This document shows positions 27,334 to 38,453 of a stretch of 64,000 nt of DNA, in pieces. The DNA is from Ulva prolifera (taxonomy: Eukaryota; Chlorophyta; Ulvophyceae; Ulvales; Ulvaceae): the NCBI GenBank assembly GCA_023078555.1, contig CM041203.1, forward strand, positions 4,424,538 through 4,488,537. The letters are read 5' to 3'. The position numbers and the translations under genes are program-made. Below the pieces are notes generated by a model. That model was given only the letters and a program-made list of their open reading frames with translations, had not been told where the DNA came from and did not search any database. Every line of letters begins with the position of its first letter. Position 1 is the first letter of the stretch.

Positions 27334-29092
27334 TCCTGTAATGCAAGACATATACAGGCTGTGGGATAACCACATGACATTTGTACGATCACCTATGATG
27401 TTTTGCGACCTGGTGATATTGAGCACATGGAACGAATCAGAAATTGGCATGTCAGAGCATCTCAAAGTTCTAAAATGCCATTCGGGGTCAAGACAGATCA
27501 AGATAGATCTTACCGAAATTCACTGCAGATTCAGCTGCGGATGAACCTGGACACTCCTGTTTGTCCAAGCAGCGCCAGGATGCGACAGTAGCATGCAGTG
27601 AATCATGTCATTCATGGCCCACTGTAGCACCTCAAGTGCACAAGCTCCGCCATTTGCGATCTCACAGCACTAAAAATATATGTAGATATTCAGGGTCTTG
27701 CTCACGGGGCGTCGGTCCATGATGCGTTCGCAGCCAGGAGGACGTTTACTGTTTGACCTCCTGGTGTTGTTTCAGAGGTCCATATGGCACTCCGGTCAGA
27801 CTGTAAGGCCATGAAAGGGCTTGTCGTCAGCACTGTTTGTGTCGTTCGCGTTGCTGTGTCAAATGTATGCTCGCATCACCATGCCCAGAGCGAGATGCTT
27901 CCGACGGGAACGCCCGCAAGCATTGACCAGTAGGACAGCGGTATGGCGCCGTAAGGAGCAGCACTTATGTCAAGTTTCTGCTGCGAAGTCTTCGCCGGTG
28001 GAGCGCTACTGCCTGGTGTCGTTGTGCTGTATGAGAGGATGCATGGCTGGGTGCAAACACTTGCCGTGCATCTGGACTCAAACTGGCTCCGATACGTTGG
28101 AACGGTAATCAGCGCATGGTCACAAAATAAGAAAAGCTTTGAAATTTCGATTCGTCCTGAATTGCGGCTCCCCGGCTCCTCCATTTCCGGCTCCTCCGTG
28201 CCGAGCCTCTTGTCTGGTGTAGCCAGCTCTGCAGGTGCGGTGCGTGAGCGCTATGCTCGCATGTAGGTGTCGACCTTTCATTGTGCCAGCTATCATGAAA
28301 GCCCTGAAAATCGGGATCTGCTTAGACTACAGGGCGTTTTCTATCTGTCTTCATAGGTCTACGCAGCGGCATCGAATATGCATCACCGACGTACCGTCAC
28401 AGGCCTGACACAGTTCGGCCCGGAATTGACTGCGGAGATGATAACTCTCCGTTCGCTCTAGAATGAATTTGAAGGAAAACAAGTAGAGCTTTGCTGGAGG
28501 TTGGCTCATTTCATGGAGCGGCTCAACGTTTCCCCCTGCAATGTCCGACAACAGCACTGACAGCTCATAAGCTATCAGTCATAACACCACATACCTGGTA
28601 AAATAAGTAGCTGTCGCTTGCGCCACAGCGATATGGGCTAGATGAACACCCGCTGACACTGCTGACTGCCAATTCGCCTCTTCCAAGGCAGTTTTGCCAC
28701 AGGTCATGTAAACTGCATGGGGACGGAGATCAAACAATCGAAACAGTTTTAGAACAGGCCCCTGAGTTGACGGTCAAGACCATGACGCAAACTGATCACA
28801 ATACGCGAACACTGACGGTGTTATTTTACCGGAATTTTAAAGGCCCGCAGCAGTTCATATCCATGAACATGTGCACCACTGCACACACCTGGTGCCTGCA
28901 TGCACGCGGATATGGCCGATATGGCCGCCAGCCATGCCTGAGGCGAACAGCCATTTCTGTGAATCTGTGATGCTCGAGAGATCTACATGTCGCCGCGTAG
29001 AGGGTTGCCAAGCGTGATCAGTTGCTTGGCTACGTGAGTCCCAGGGCATTGTCAAGGTAATGGTGCACACCCAAGCAACAGATCATTCAGCA

Positions 29093-29431
29093 TGTAAAGT
29101 GAAATGAATCTGGATTTACTGAGCCGTATCCTATTGGACACTGGACAATGTGGTGGTTCTTGTCGGAAGCATTGGTCATGCCTGGGTAGTCACTGCCGCT
29201 GCACTGTTCCGACGCAACATCAAGCAAAAGATTTCCTTGGCCTGTAGGCATACTTCTCTCATGACGGGAGTCCGTGCACCACTGATTATGCTCTTATGAG
29301 CCGTATGTATCGTAGCCGGTTGAGGAGGACACACAGTGGACACATAGTCGGCATATGTGGGCCCGTTAATTTGGAGTTGTCAATGTCCAATAGGATACGG
29401 CTCAGTAAATTCAGATTTACTTCACTTTACA
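29093..29431. mobile_element. MITE-like element with about 50-bp terminal inverted repeats
   Basis: The left end (29093-29142) and the reverse complement of the right end (29382-29431) agree over about 50 bases with only a few differences. Both begin TGTAAAGTGAA and share CTGAGCCGTATCCTATTGGA. The 339-bp length, long terminal inverted repeats and lack of coding capacity fit a non-autonomous DNA transposon. I cannot assign a superfamily because no clear target-site duplication is visible. It is absent from the matching modules after genes E and F, so it inserted after the units duplicated. Confidence 0.75.
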
Positions 29432-29474
29432 TAGTGAGCAAAGGATTTCTGTTTCCGGTCTGTCGTCGTAGGCA

Positions 29475-29870
29475 GTGATGCTGAACGCAGAGCAAGTGCC
29501 TGCACGTACCAGGCATCTCCCGTGCACGGCCGTGAGATGTTGTCAGCTGACAAAGGCTCTGTTTGTAGATCATTCTGCGTATGCTTCTCGTACACTGTGT
29601 CTCACCCATAACCCACTCACAAGGCGACACTGCAGTGCGGTGTGCCCCCTGGCTACCGCCCTACCATGCGAAAACTGCACTGAGCATTCAGTTGCACCAA
29701 CACCAGGGCATGGCATCACTGTTACATGTGCAGCCTGTAACACAGCCGTCAACGAGATACTGCAGCAACCTGTCAGTAAACATACGTGTCCTGAGTGCAC
29801 AAAACACTATGCAATCCTGTCAGAGCGGCATGTTCGAGCACACTCCAGCCTGGCTTGCGGGCACCGCTAA
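29475..29870 (+). CDS. Cys-rich frame with paired CxxC motifs (zinc-ribbon-like), hypothetical
   Basis: The plus-strand frame encodes up to 131 residues, of which the last 70 or so look real. They contain a CP pair, CENCTEHS, then GHG, VTCAACNT, a Glu-x-x-Leu-Gln stretch and CPECTKHY. Three CxxC pairs suggest zinc binding. The same order (CQSCTQQS, GYG, VTCAACDT, LQRG) is kept in frame at 52104-52370 in the module after gene F, and conservation of Cys positions with changed neighbours argues for a coding origin. A likely acceptor, CACTGCAG, precedes it at about 29636, so the conserved part may be an exon of a small gene within the repeat unit. Its first exon is not found, and its function is unknown. 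Confidence 0.4.
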   Translation: MMLNAEQVPARTRHLPCTAVRCCQLTKALFVDHSAYASRTLCLTHNPLTRRHCSAVCPLATALPCENCTEHSVAPTPGHGITVTCAACNTAVNEILQQPVSKHTCPECTKHYAILSERHVRAHSSLACGHR

Positions 29871-30529
29871 CACAGATCAGGATTGGTGGACCCATGAACC
29901 TCTAGCATCCAATAATGCATGAAATCACGGTACTGGCCGGGACTATATATATTTGAACAGGAACTTTGCGGATCGTGTTCAGCAGCTGCTTACACGAGCT
30001 GGCTATTCTGATGAACCGGCCCCCAATGGTGAAGCCCTGAACAGATCTATCACAGCGACATGTCTGAAGCGTACGACGGCCTCAGGCCACCTCATGTTCA
30101 CGCGTGTGCCATGGTGACCGCCCACTGGTCGGCCGCTTGGTGAAGCGTGCCGCTTGAAGGTGCAGAAGCGAGGAATGCTGGCATGGGATGTTTGAGCATG
30201 GAGGGTCGGGCACATCCGTGCCTGACGACGGGAGCTCCGGCACCTAGACAGCATTGACGCTGCGCCAGTGAGCCTTGGGACTGAGTGAGCTTGGCTTGAT
30301 GGATGTGGAGTCGTGAGCAGGAGGGTCATCAGCACATTCGACACGAGGTATGCGCTGTTTTGTTTGGAATATGACGAATGGGCATGTGAGGATCAGGGGC
30401 CTCGCTCTGAGGAGAGCGGCGAGAGTGGCAGAGGACATCTAGACATCAGCTTAAAGAGTGTTTGCTAGCCAGCTGCAATTTCAGGACGCTGAAGCCTGCG
30501 GACAACAGTCTTATCGGGTATGGACTATG

Positions 30530-31440
30530 GCAGTGTCAGCAAAGCATGAGTGTCAGAAGTATCTGAACAGCGGCTTTGAGCTCACAAATAGCATGCTCAG
30601 GGCGACTCAAAGCACAACAGGGTGGCGGAGTCGTGTTGTTGGTGTGCATACCTGAAGGGAAGCCTGAGTATGATGGCCCCTGTTTGAATGCCTGGCACAA
30701 AGTGGCTGGAAGATTGTCCTGCAAAAGGTAGACGGCCAGTGGAAACGGACATAGCAATCATCTGTCAACACAAGAGAAGATGTTTGGGCAGAGAGTAGAA
30801 CCGTGACACAGGCACTCCAGCACGGGCATGGGCACACACCCATTCGAATGCTGGACGGCCACCGAGATCCAGAGCATTCGATATGCCGGCGCAAAGTCGA
30901 TTCACTCTCAACTAAGCTTCCTGTATTGCAGGCCAGATCATGTGCTGGAAGTGGGAGCTCGTCAACACCGAACACGCGCCGGAGGTTGCGGTCGTCAGCT
31001 TGCTCTATTAGCCATGCTAACACGGACATATACACCGCGGTGCACCGATACGAGAAAGTGGGTTTCAAGGATTGCACCGTTTTCAGCGCATTGAAGGGCT
31101 CTGCATGTGCGCCTGTGATCAGGACTCTCCGGTGGCATTTGGCTCAAAAGGTGCAACCTGCATTGACACCTCAGCGACCACGAATGTCACCGAATCTCTT
31201 CCATGCCAGTGAATTCTCTCAGACGATCAGCTATGACTGCTCGAGTACAAGACATCGTCCACAGCGCCGAACTGACTCCGAAAGCCCTCACAGCTGGCAG
31301 ATACCTCGACAAGGCTTTAAATGTCGATATCATGGCAAAGGGTACATCCTCGTGATCAATCATGGAGGATGCGCTTCAACAATGGTCATGATGTCGACGG
31401 CCATCGTGCCCTTCTGGCGCGTATACTAGCGGCACGTCCC
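30530..31440. repeat. Upstream module P, copy 3 (before gene D)
   Basis: It starts GTCAGCAAAGCATGAGTG, includes AACAGGGTGGCGGAGTCG, TGTGCATACCTG, CATTCGAATGCTGGACGG, and ends CGTGCCCTTCTGGCGCGTA at about 31402. This is one of the best-preserved copies. Confidence 0.65.
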
Positions 31441-31689
31441 GACTGGCGGAGTCGTCCGTAAACAGATACGTGCCCCCAGATCCGCAGCAGAGACATGTGA
31501 CAGATACATGTAGACAAACGATGTGATGTAGCAAAGTGGCCTTGACCACTTGAAAGCGAAATCCGCCTAAGCGAAAGCTAACATGTCTGAGTTACCGTGG
31601 AGGAGGAGAACAAAAGTGCATCAGTTTGTCGACGACGGGACAAGGCCTTGCAATATCAGGTGTACGAGGCCTCGCGGGCCTGCCGGACT

Positions 31690-32040
31690 TGTGAGATACA
31701 CGACATGATATGTGTTTCGCCGTGACTAGTACTGGTCATGTACCTCAAAAGAGGTACCGCAAGTCGCGCATTGGCAGATCTGGACGCATAGAAACGAAAT
31801 TCTCAGTGGCCAGAGGGGATGCCGTCAGCAAACAGCCATGCTGTGCGATAAATGATCTGATGACTGCGACGACGCTGCTCCGGCGTTGTTAACTTTGCTC
31901 GGATAGGCATCCATCGCCGATACGTGACCTTGTGCAAGCGGATCCAGCCAACGTCGTCGCTTGAGATTGCTGCTGCTGCCCATAACGGCCTCTGAGTTCC
32001 TCGAGCTTTTCCAGATTTGATTCAACCGCAATGGCTCCAA
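31690..32040 (+). promoter_or_regulatory. Promoter/leader module Q of gene D
   Basis: Blocks in order are GTGGCCAGAGGGG (31807), GATGACTGCGACGACG, TTTGCTCGGATAGGCATC, GGCCTCTGAGTTCCTCGAG, TTTTCCAGATTTGATTC, and the start codon at 32031. Confidence 0.65.
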
Positions 32041-35000
32041 GTACGCTTCGAGGTTCCGCACGTTGCCGTGTTGTCGATGTATTTTGTCGAGATACTTCAT
32101 TCCGGATCAGATCAGCACACGGTTGCTCGACCATCGGATCCATCCACGTTCGTCCGATGCGCCGATGTGACTGTCTTTTATTGTACAAGGCTTGAAAGTC
32201 TGCCATGTTTTCAAAGTTGTAGACGAGACTGGATCATGTGGCGATACACGTGCCGCTCTGCGAGCACGCGTCCACAATGAAGCTTCACGAAGTACACTTT
32301 TTCACTTTTTCACCGGAAGAAGCTAATCTTGCCTCGCAGTTTGAAGTCTGGTTTATTTTTGGGGTGCACACTACGGTGTGCGATTCATGTTTCGGCCGAC
32401 TGACCGCAACTGGCGGTTCCAGAAACACCAATTGCAAGCCTGCGCTTCACCACCTAGAGTTACGCGGCTGGTGAGCATCTGTGCGCCTATTTGCATCACG
32501 CTGTCGTCTGGTTGACACGATGTATATTTAATGAAGGGCGGCGTGCGTGATGTGTTCGTAGCAGCATGCACATAAAGACGAATGTGGTGCATTCGATGCA
32601 GTGCTCGACATGCTTGTCTGCGTCACCTCGCTCGTCAAAGTCAGTGCAGATATACCGATGTGACATTTCGGACGCTACCTGGTGCTATCTATATCTCTGA
32701 ATGTCCTTTATGCGATTTCGCACAGAGATCTCTGCAGCTCGAGCTGCACAGAGCACAACTGCTGTGGACCACCGGTACCAAAGCCGTGTTCCCTCCGCCA
32801 TGCTTTGTTTTTTCTCGAAGGCTGCCAGTGCTGGCTTTCAAGTTGCAGTGGGGCGTGGTGTGCTGGGTTGGTGAACCTGAACCTAGGTCAACTGAGCAGC
32901 TGACAATTATGTGGTGCTGCCAGGAGTGCAGCATGCTGCCTACCCTGTTGCCTTCAGTCTTGTGACACACCATTGCGAATTATGGGTTCTGGCGGTATGT
33001 ATGATACACCATGCAAGAAACTCTCAAGTGGGCTCATGCATGAAGCACTGCAGCAGGGTGCCAGATCAGCCATTCATGCCAACCGGGCAAGTGCATGCAG
33101 TCGCCGGTGCGCGGTGCCAGTGCATGCATGGATCAATCCCACCTGAGGGGATCAAGGTAATCTCCACGTGGTACCAGCACTAGCTCTGCAGCCTACAATG
33201 TGTCTGCATGCAGGTGTCCGCAACTGCCGCGATGCCCCCGCCCAGTCGGCACCGGCGGGCTGGCAGCCGGCAGCAGCAGCGGCGCCACCGACCAGGCAGC
33301 AGCACCGGCCCGCAGATGCGGCGGCGCTGCCCGCAGGCATCGCTGTGGGGTGTCCGCCCAGCTCCCCTGCGTCCGTGGTGCCTCCGCCGTCGCTGGTGCG
33401 TGTGCGCTGCCATTGTGCACTGTGAAACTTCATGGCGTACGCTGACTGCCAATAGATGCAGCCTCTCCCAGCCGTTGTACAACAACATGAGCCCTCTGCT
33501 AAATGCGCCACCTCACAGCGTTGTGTATTGCTGTCCATCATGTGCTCAACGTTCCTGGAGCGCGCCTGGAGCGCGGGCCGCACAATCAAGCATGTACGAC
33601 ATTCACGAACAGAAGGACTGAGCGTCGTTGTGCGATGTGTAGCATCCCAAACTCAATGAAGACCTGCAGAACATTCAGACTTATATCGAGAGCTGCTCGC
33701 TCGTCATCCCAGAGTTGGCCTACACCGGCGTGCTTGCGTGCCTCAGCAATCTGCGCCTCTTCTTCATGGAGTATGGCATCCTGTGCCGCCAGGTCCGAAC
33801 CTGCACTTGATTTAATTTTTCCATTTCTTTGATTTTGGCCTGCACTTGCTGCTGCCATCCATCATCGGCCCTGGAAAGCATGTTGATGATCGTGCGACAG
33901 CTTTCGGCGTGGTGTCATATCCCGGCGTGCTCACACGCATACACACAGTGAGATCAGCTGCACAACATGCTCAGCGACAATGTCGTCTAGAGCATGCCAC
34001 GTAAAACCACACCATCACGATGTTTGGTGGGTTGCGTGCGGCCATTCGTACGAGTGGACCCTGCCACCTTGAAGGGTGTACACAGAGACGTCTCTGCATG
34101 AACGCCGCCAACACCAGGACCCGCATGCAGTGGATGCTGTCACAGTCACCGACCGAACCTGACATCTCCTGTGTCTTGGACATGACAACAATGCAGCTCT
34201 GCAACGTGACCGAACGCATTGCGACCACAGCCTACTGGCATAAACAACAATGGACCCCCAAGCGGCGCCACTTCCTCGCCACTTTTCTTACAGCGGCGCG
34301 GGCCGCCATCGTAACGCATGACCTTACGTGCCCATACACCCGCGACGTGATGCTGAAGCTTCTGGACGACCAGCTGACCTGGCACTCACGCAAGCTCGAA
34401 ATCGAGGACCTGGACGCTGCGGAGCGCGACGACGCAGCGGACAAGTTGCTGCAGCGGGTGAGGGCGGCTCTCGCTGGGGCAGTGCCGGTATCAGGGATCT
34501 GGAAAGAGGGAGCATGGATTACAACCCTCGCATGGACGCTGTTTGTGGGCCTGTGCCAGCAGGCCGCCACTAGAGACGGGCTGCAATACTTTCAGACGGC
34601 ACTGCACTCCTCTCGTGCGCATCCCTGACAGAGAGCGGCGGCACTGCTGCTGATGCCGCATGCTCATCATGCGCCGTGCGGCTGCTGATGCGGCAGTGCG
34701 TTAAAGCAAGCTTGCTTTGTTATATCGGCCTGGTGCCCCTTTGTCATGTTTTGGGCTTCATCAGACGAGCACGTGCAACTGTCGAAAGGCCGCCTGTTGT
34801 AGACACCAGCAGGGCTGTCACCGGCTGCGATAGACCAACAGACCAATCAGGCAGCCGTTTCAAATGCCCATGGCTACTCCCGCATGTGCAGGCGCTGAAC
34901 CCATGCTGTTTCCCCCATACACCAAGCCACCCGCCATGGCCCCACCCGCGACACAGACAGTGGCGCTGCCGGAGCATGCACGAGCGCAAGCCGCGGCGAA

Positions 35001-36765
35001 TCTTCCACAGAAGCCCATCGCCACTGTTCCCCCTGCCGTTTACCCGCCCGCCACACAGACAGCGTCGCTGCCGGAGCATGCACGCGCGCAAGCCGCGGCG
35101 ACTCTTCCACAGCAACCTGTCCCCCGCTTTGCTTCTGCCTTTGCCTCGCCCGCCACACAGACAGCGGCGCTGCCGGAGCATGCACGAGCGCAAGCCGCGG
35201 CGACTCTTCCACAGCAGCCAACCGCCACTGCTCCCCCTGCCGTTTACCCGCCCGCCACACAGACAGCGTCGCTGCCGGAGCATGCACGCGCGCAAGCCGC
35301 GGCGACTCTTCCACAGCAGCCCACCGCCACTGCTCCCCCTGCCGTTTACCCGCCCGCCACACAGACAGCGTCGCTGCCGGAGCATGCACGCGCGCAAGCC
35401 GCGGCGACTCTTCCACAGCAGCCCACCGCCACTGCTCCCCCTGCCGTTTACCCGCCCGCCACACAGACAGCGTCGCTGCCGGAGCATGCACGCGCGCAAG
35501 CCGCGGCGACTATTCCACAGCAGCCCACCGCCACTGCTCCCCCTGCCGATTACCCGCCCGCCACACAGACAGCGTCGCTGCCGGAGCATGCACGCGCGCA
35601 AGCCGCGGCGACTATTCCACAGCAGCCCACCGCCACTGCTCCCCCTGCCGTTTACCCGCCCGCCATACAGACAGCGTCGCTGCCGGAGCATGCACGCGCG
35701 CAAGTCGCGGCAACTCCTCCTCAGCAACCTGTCCCCCGCTTTGCTTCTGCCTTGGCCCCGCCCGCCACACAGACAGCGGCGCTGCCGGAGAATGCACGCG
35801 CGCAAGCCGCGGCGACTCTTCCACAGCAGCCCACCGCCACTGCTCCCCCTGCCGTTTACCCGCCCGCCATACAGACAGCGTCGCTGCCGGAGCATGCACG
35901 CGCGCAAGTCGCGGCAACTCCTCCTCAGCAACCTGTCCCCCGCTTTGCTTCTGCCTTGGCCCCGCCCGCCACACAGACAGCGGCGCTGCCGGAGCATGCA
36001 CGCACGCAAGTCGCGGCAACTCCTCCTCAGCAACCTGTCCCCCGCTTTGCTTCTGCCTTGGCCCCGCCCGCCACACAGACAGCGGCGCTGCCGGAGAAGG
36101 CACGCGCGCAAGCCGCGGCGACTCTGCCACAGCAGCCCACCGCCACTGCTCCCCCGGCCGTTGACCCGCCCGCAACACAGACAGCGGCGCTGCCGGAGCA
36201 TTCACGCGCGCAAGCCGCGGCGACTCTCCCACAGCAGCCCACCGCCACTGTTTCCCCTGCCGTTGCCCCGCCCGCCACACAGACAGCGGCGCTGCCGGAG
36301 CATGCACGTGTGCAAGCCGCGGCGATTCCTCCACAGCAGCCCACTGCCTCCTTTGCCTCTACCAGTGCCGGTGCACTGCATGGCACAAGCCAAGGCCCTG
36401 TTCACCAGATTTGCAGTGGCACCAACGACACACCACCCCACAAGACAGCGCGCACGCATGCGGACGGCAGCTGTTCCCGGCAACGAAGGGATCAAAGACC
36501 TCTGGCTCAAGAGAGGGACTCGCTGTCACCAGAGACCATTGACCGCCTGCTTTATATGCCTTGCCACATGCATGCCGCCGGCCCGCCCGCGGCGCCCCTT
36601 GGCCGGGCTTCTAGCGGTACCATAGACGCACCTCCCAAAAAATCAGCCCGCACGCATGCGGACGGCAGCCGATCCCGGCAACGCAGGGCTGCAAAACCTC
36701 TGGTCCAAGAAAGGGACTCGCTGTCACCTGAGACCATTGACCGCCTGCTTTTGGCCGATGTGTGA
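32031..36765 (+). CDS. Gene D: family member with helical core and 14 tandem 34-residue repeats
   Basis: Exons are 32031-32040, 33214-33395, 33643-33792, 34131-34614 and 34892-36765; the phases fit and give 899 residues without a stop. Residues 1-64 are Pro/Ala/Gln-rich, 65-114 are the fixed 50-residue helical exon (HPKLNEDL...MEYGILCRQ), and about 115-275 are the second helical exon with QWTPKRRHFLATF and LAWTLFVGLC. The last exon carries 14 consecutive 34-residue cassettes (34942-36369; typical start PPATQTASLPEHARAQAAAT), followed by a 66-residue tail module present twice (HKTARTHADG and KKSARTHADG), each with RQRR and LSPETIDRLL. The repeats lack the features of TAL effector, PPR or TPR repeats and look disordered. 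The duplicated basic tail could direct the protein to the nucleus. No TGTAA is obvious close downstream, and the D-type downstream module is missing, so the 3' end of this unit was probably lost in a recombination. Confidence 0.75.
34942..36369 (+). repeat. 14 x 102-bp in-frame tandem repeat in gene D
   Basis: Fourteen units of exactly 102 bp (34 codons) follow head to tail. Two subtypes alternate irregularly: one ends QQPTATAPPAVY and the other QQPVPRFASALA. Neighbouring units are close to identical (units 3-7), and the block unit 8-9 resembles unit 10, which points to recent expansion by unequal exchange. Gene B has a single diverged unit at the matching place. Confidence 0.9.
36415..36765 (+). 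repeat. Duplicated 66-codon tail module in gene D
   Basis: SGTNDTPPHKTARTHADG at 36415 and SGTIDAPPKKSARTHADG at 36613 start two copies with a period of 198 bp. Both run through SRQRR and RDSLSPETIDRLL. Gene B has one copy, ending LSPEIINHFHHADV. Confidence 0.8.
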
Positions 36766-36899
36766 TGCACCCTGTCCGTGTGAGAGCGGCACTCCGGTCC
36801 GGCCGATCGACCGGTGATGGTAGGTATACTATCGATGTGGACTAGTACACACTGCAGATAGCGTTGCTGCACTATGTGAATACGGCACGTGGGCCAACA

Positions 36900-37880
36900 G
36901 ACTCTGCCTTGCGGCCTCGGAATCGCAGGTGGGAGATCTCTGAACAGTTTCAGCACAACAGGGCGGTGCAGTGATTTTGGTAGTATGCATGAATGCTGGA
37001 AGAAGAGGTGCTCATGATCATGGATGAAGAAGAGGTGCTCATGGATGATGGTTCCGATGTATCGACGTTTGGCATGAGGGGAGTGGAGGAACGTCCTGCA
37101 CAAGCAAGGCAAACAGTAAGCAAGCACAAACGACAGTATGATACGTCAAGAGATTCGTTTCAGATGCAACGCATCAAGTACCATGGGAGTTCAGACCAGG
37201 AGTGCACCACTTGCACATACATGTACTCGAATGCTGGATGGAATTGGCCATGGGGAGCTCAAGCACGCAATCAGAATGAGAAATACTGAGCTCTGGGACA
37301 GGTACCTGTACATTAGGCTTCAGCAAGCGCTGGAAGTGCATGCAGCTCATCAAACCGTTTGCGCGTTGGTCCATGCGTTCGGACGAGGTCGCCACCATGC
37401 TACGCCGTATATTTCGTTGCATGGACCTAACAGAAATTTCTCTAGCGGTGCCCTGATTGGCGCTTCCAATCATTGGACCGGTACCGCTCGAGCGAGATCT
37501 CAGCGCTTTTGTGCGCGCCTGATCAGCAGAAGCTCTAGGCCTTGATGGCGTTTGGCACAACGCCAACACGTACAACCTGAGACATCAGTTACTACCACTG
37601 TCAGCAGTGTTCTTCCGTGCTAATAATTGCTCTCAGGTGGTCCACCTTCGCAATGCTGGTGTCCTTAGGTCCATCGAGAGGCTGCACCGAATTTTGGATC
37701 CATCGCAACTGACCTGGCCAGTGGCAGACACGGCATTTTCAGTCTGTTTGTGTGGTACAGAAGAGTTCGGCATCTTGCTTAGTATGGAGGCAGCGCCAAC
37801 AATGGGCACAATCATCGTGCCATTATGTCGACGGCCATTGTGCCTTTCTTGGCGTGTACACTAGCGGCACGTCCAGAACA
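36900..37880. repeat. Upstream module P, copy 4 (before gene E)
   Basis: It begins with AGATCTCTGAACAG, has CACAACAGGGCGG, GTCCTGCACAAGCAAGGC and TACTCGAATGCTGGATGG, and ends GTGCCTTTCTTGGCGTGTA at about 37843. An internal 27-bp duplication (GAAGAAGAGGTGCTCATG-type) occurs at 36997-37050. Confidence 0.6.
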
Positions 37881-38149
37881 TTCGACAGACGCTTCCACCC
37901 AAGTTTTTGCTCCCTCAATTACAGCAGATTTGTGGCATGTGCATATGTACAGATAAAGGACGCGATGTAGCTCAACGGTTTTCATCTGGCGCGACTTCGT
38001 CTTAGGTGGAAGCTGATGTGCGCGCATTTCTCAGTCGGGCGTGCCCGATTGGAAACTCTGGAACACATTGGAATTAATTTTTCGACAACGCGACAAAGCT
38101 TTGCAAGTCCTGCACACCAGGTGATTGGGGCCTCGAGAGCACCTGCCAC

Positions 38150-38453
38150 CTGGCACATCTTGCGATGACATGTCATGTAGCGCAAGTCTCCCATCGAATG
38201 ACGCGTGTGGACGACATTCATAGTGGCCAGAGGGGTCTGCGTCATCTGCGATCGTCACGATCTTTACAATGATCCGATGACTGCAGCGGCGTTGCTTTGG
38301 GGTTTTAATCTGGTCCGGATAGGCATCAATACTCAACAGTGTCAGTACATCCTTCTACAGCCAATCTCTTTGTGTAAGCCTGCTTGTGTTGCGCACGATA
38401 GCCTCTGACTTCCTCGAGCAAATCCAGACCTGAAGCACCAGCAATGGCTCCAA
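38150..38453 (+). promoter_or_regulatory. Promoter/leader module Q of gene E
   Basis: It includes ACGCGTGTGGACGACATTCA then GTGGCCAGAGGGG (38222), GATGACTGCAGCGGCGTTG, GTCCGGATAGGCATCAATA, and the start codon at 38444. The first block is nearly identical in gene F (46360-46397), the strongest promoter identity in the array. Confidence 0.65.

Larger units (their letters stand above)
27064..30520. repeat. Downstream module D after gene C
   Basis: It is homologous to 42227-45140 and 50117-53065. Landmarks are the CCAGGAGG...CCTCCTGG hairpin (27733-27763), GGGAACGCC...AGGACAGCG (about 27903), CAACGTTTCC (about 28528) and CACACCCAAGCAA (about 29067). It is about 500 bases longer than the other two copies because of an extra stretch at about 28050-28215 and a 339-bp inverted-repeat element at 29093-29431. 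Confidence 0.6.

Noticed and set aside
34744-36201. 485-codon minus-strand frame opposite gene D
   Set aside because: It is a shadow of the 102-bp repeat, which is open on both strands. The plus frame joins upstream exons in phase and has paralogues.
34942-36369. 34-residue repeats in gene D as TAL-effector-like DNA-binding repeats
   Set aside because: Only the length matches. The units are Pro/Ala/Gln-rich, have no LTPxQVVAIAS-type helix pair and no paired variable residues, and look disordered.
34942-36369. CRISPR-like array
   Set aside because: Units are contiguous coding repeats without unique spacers.
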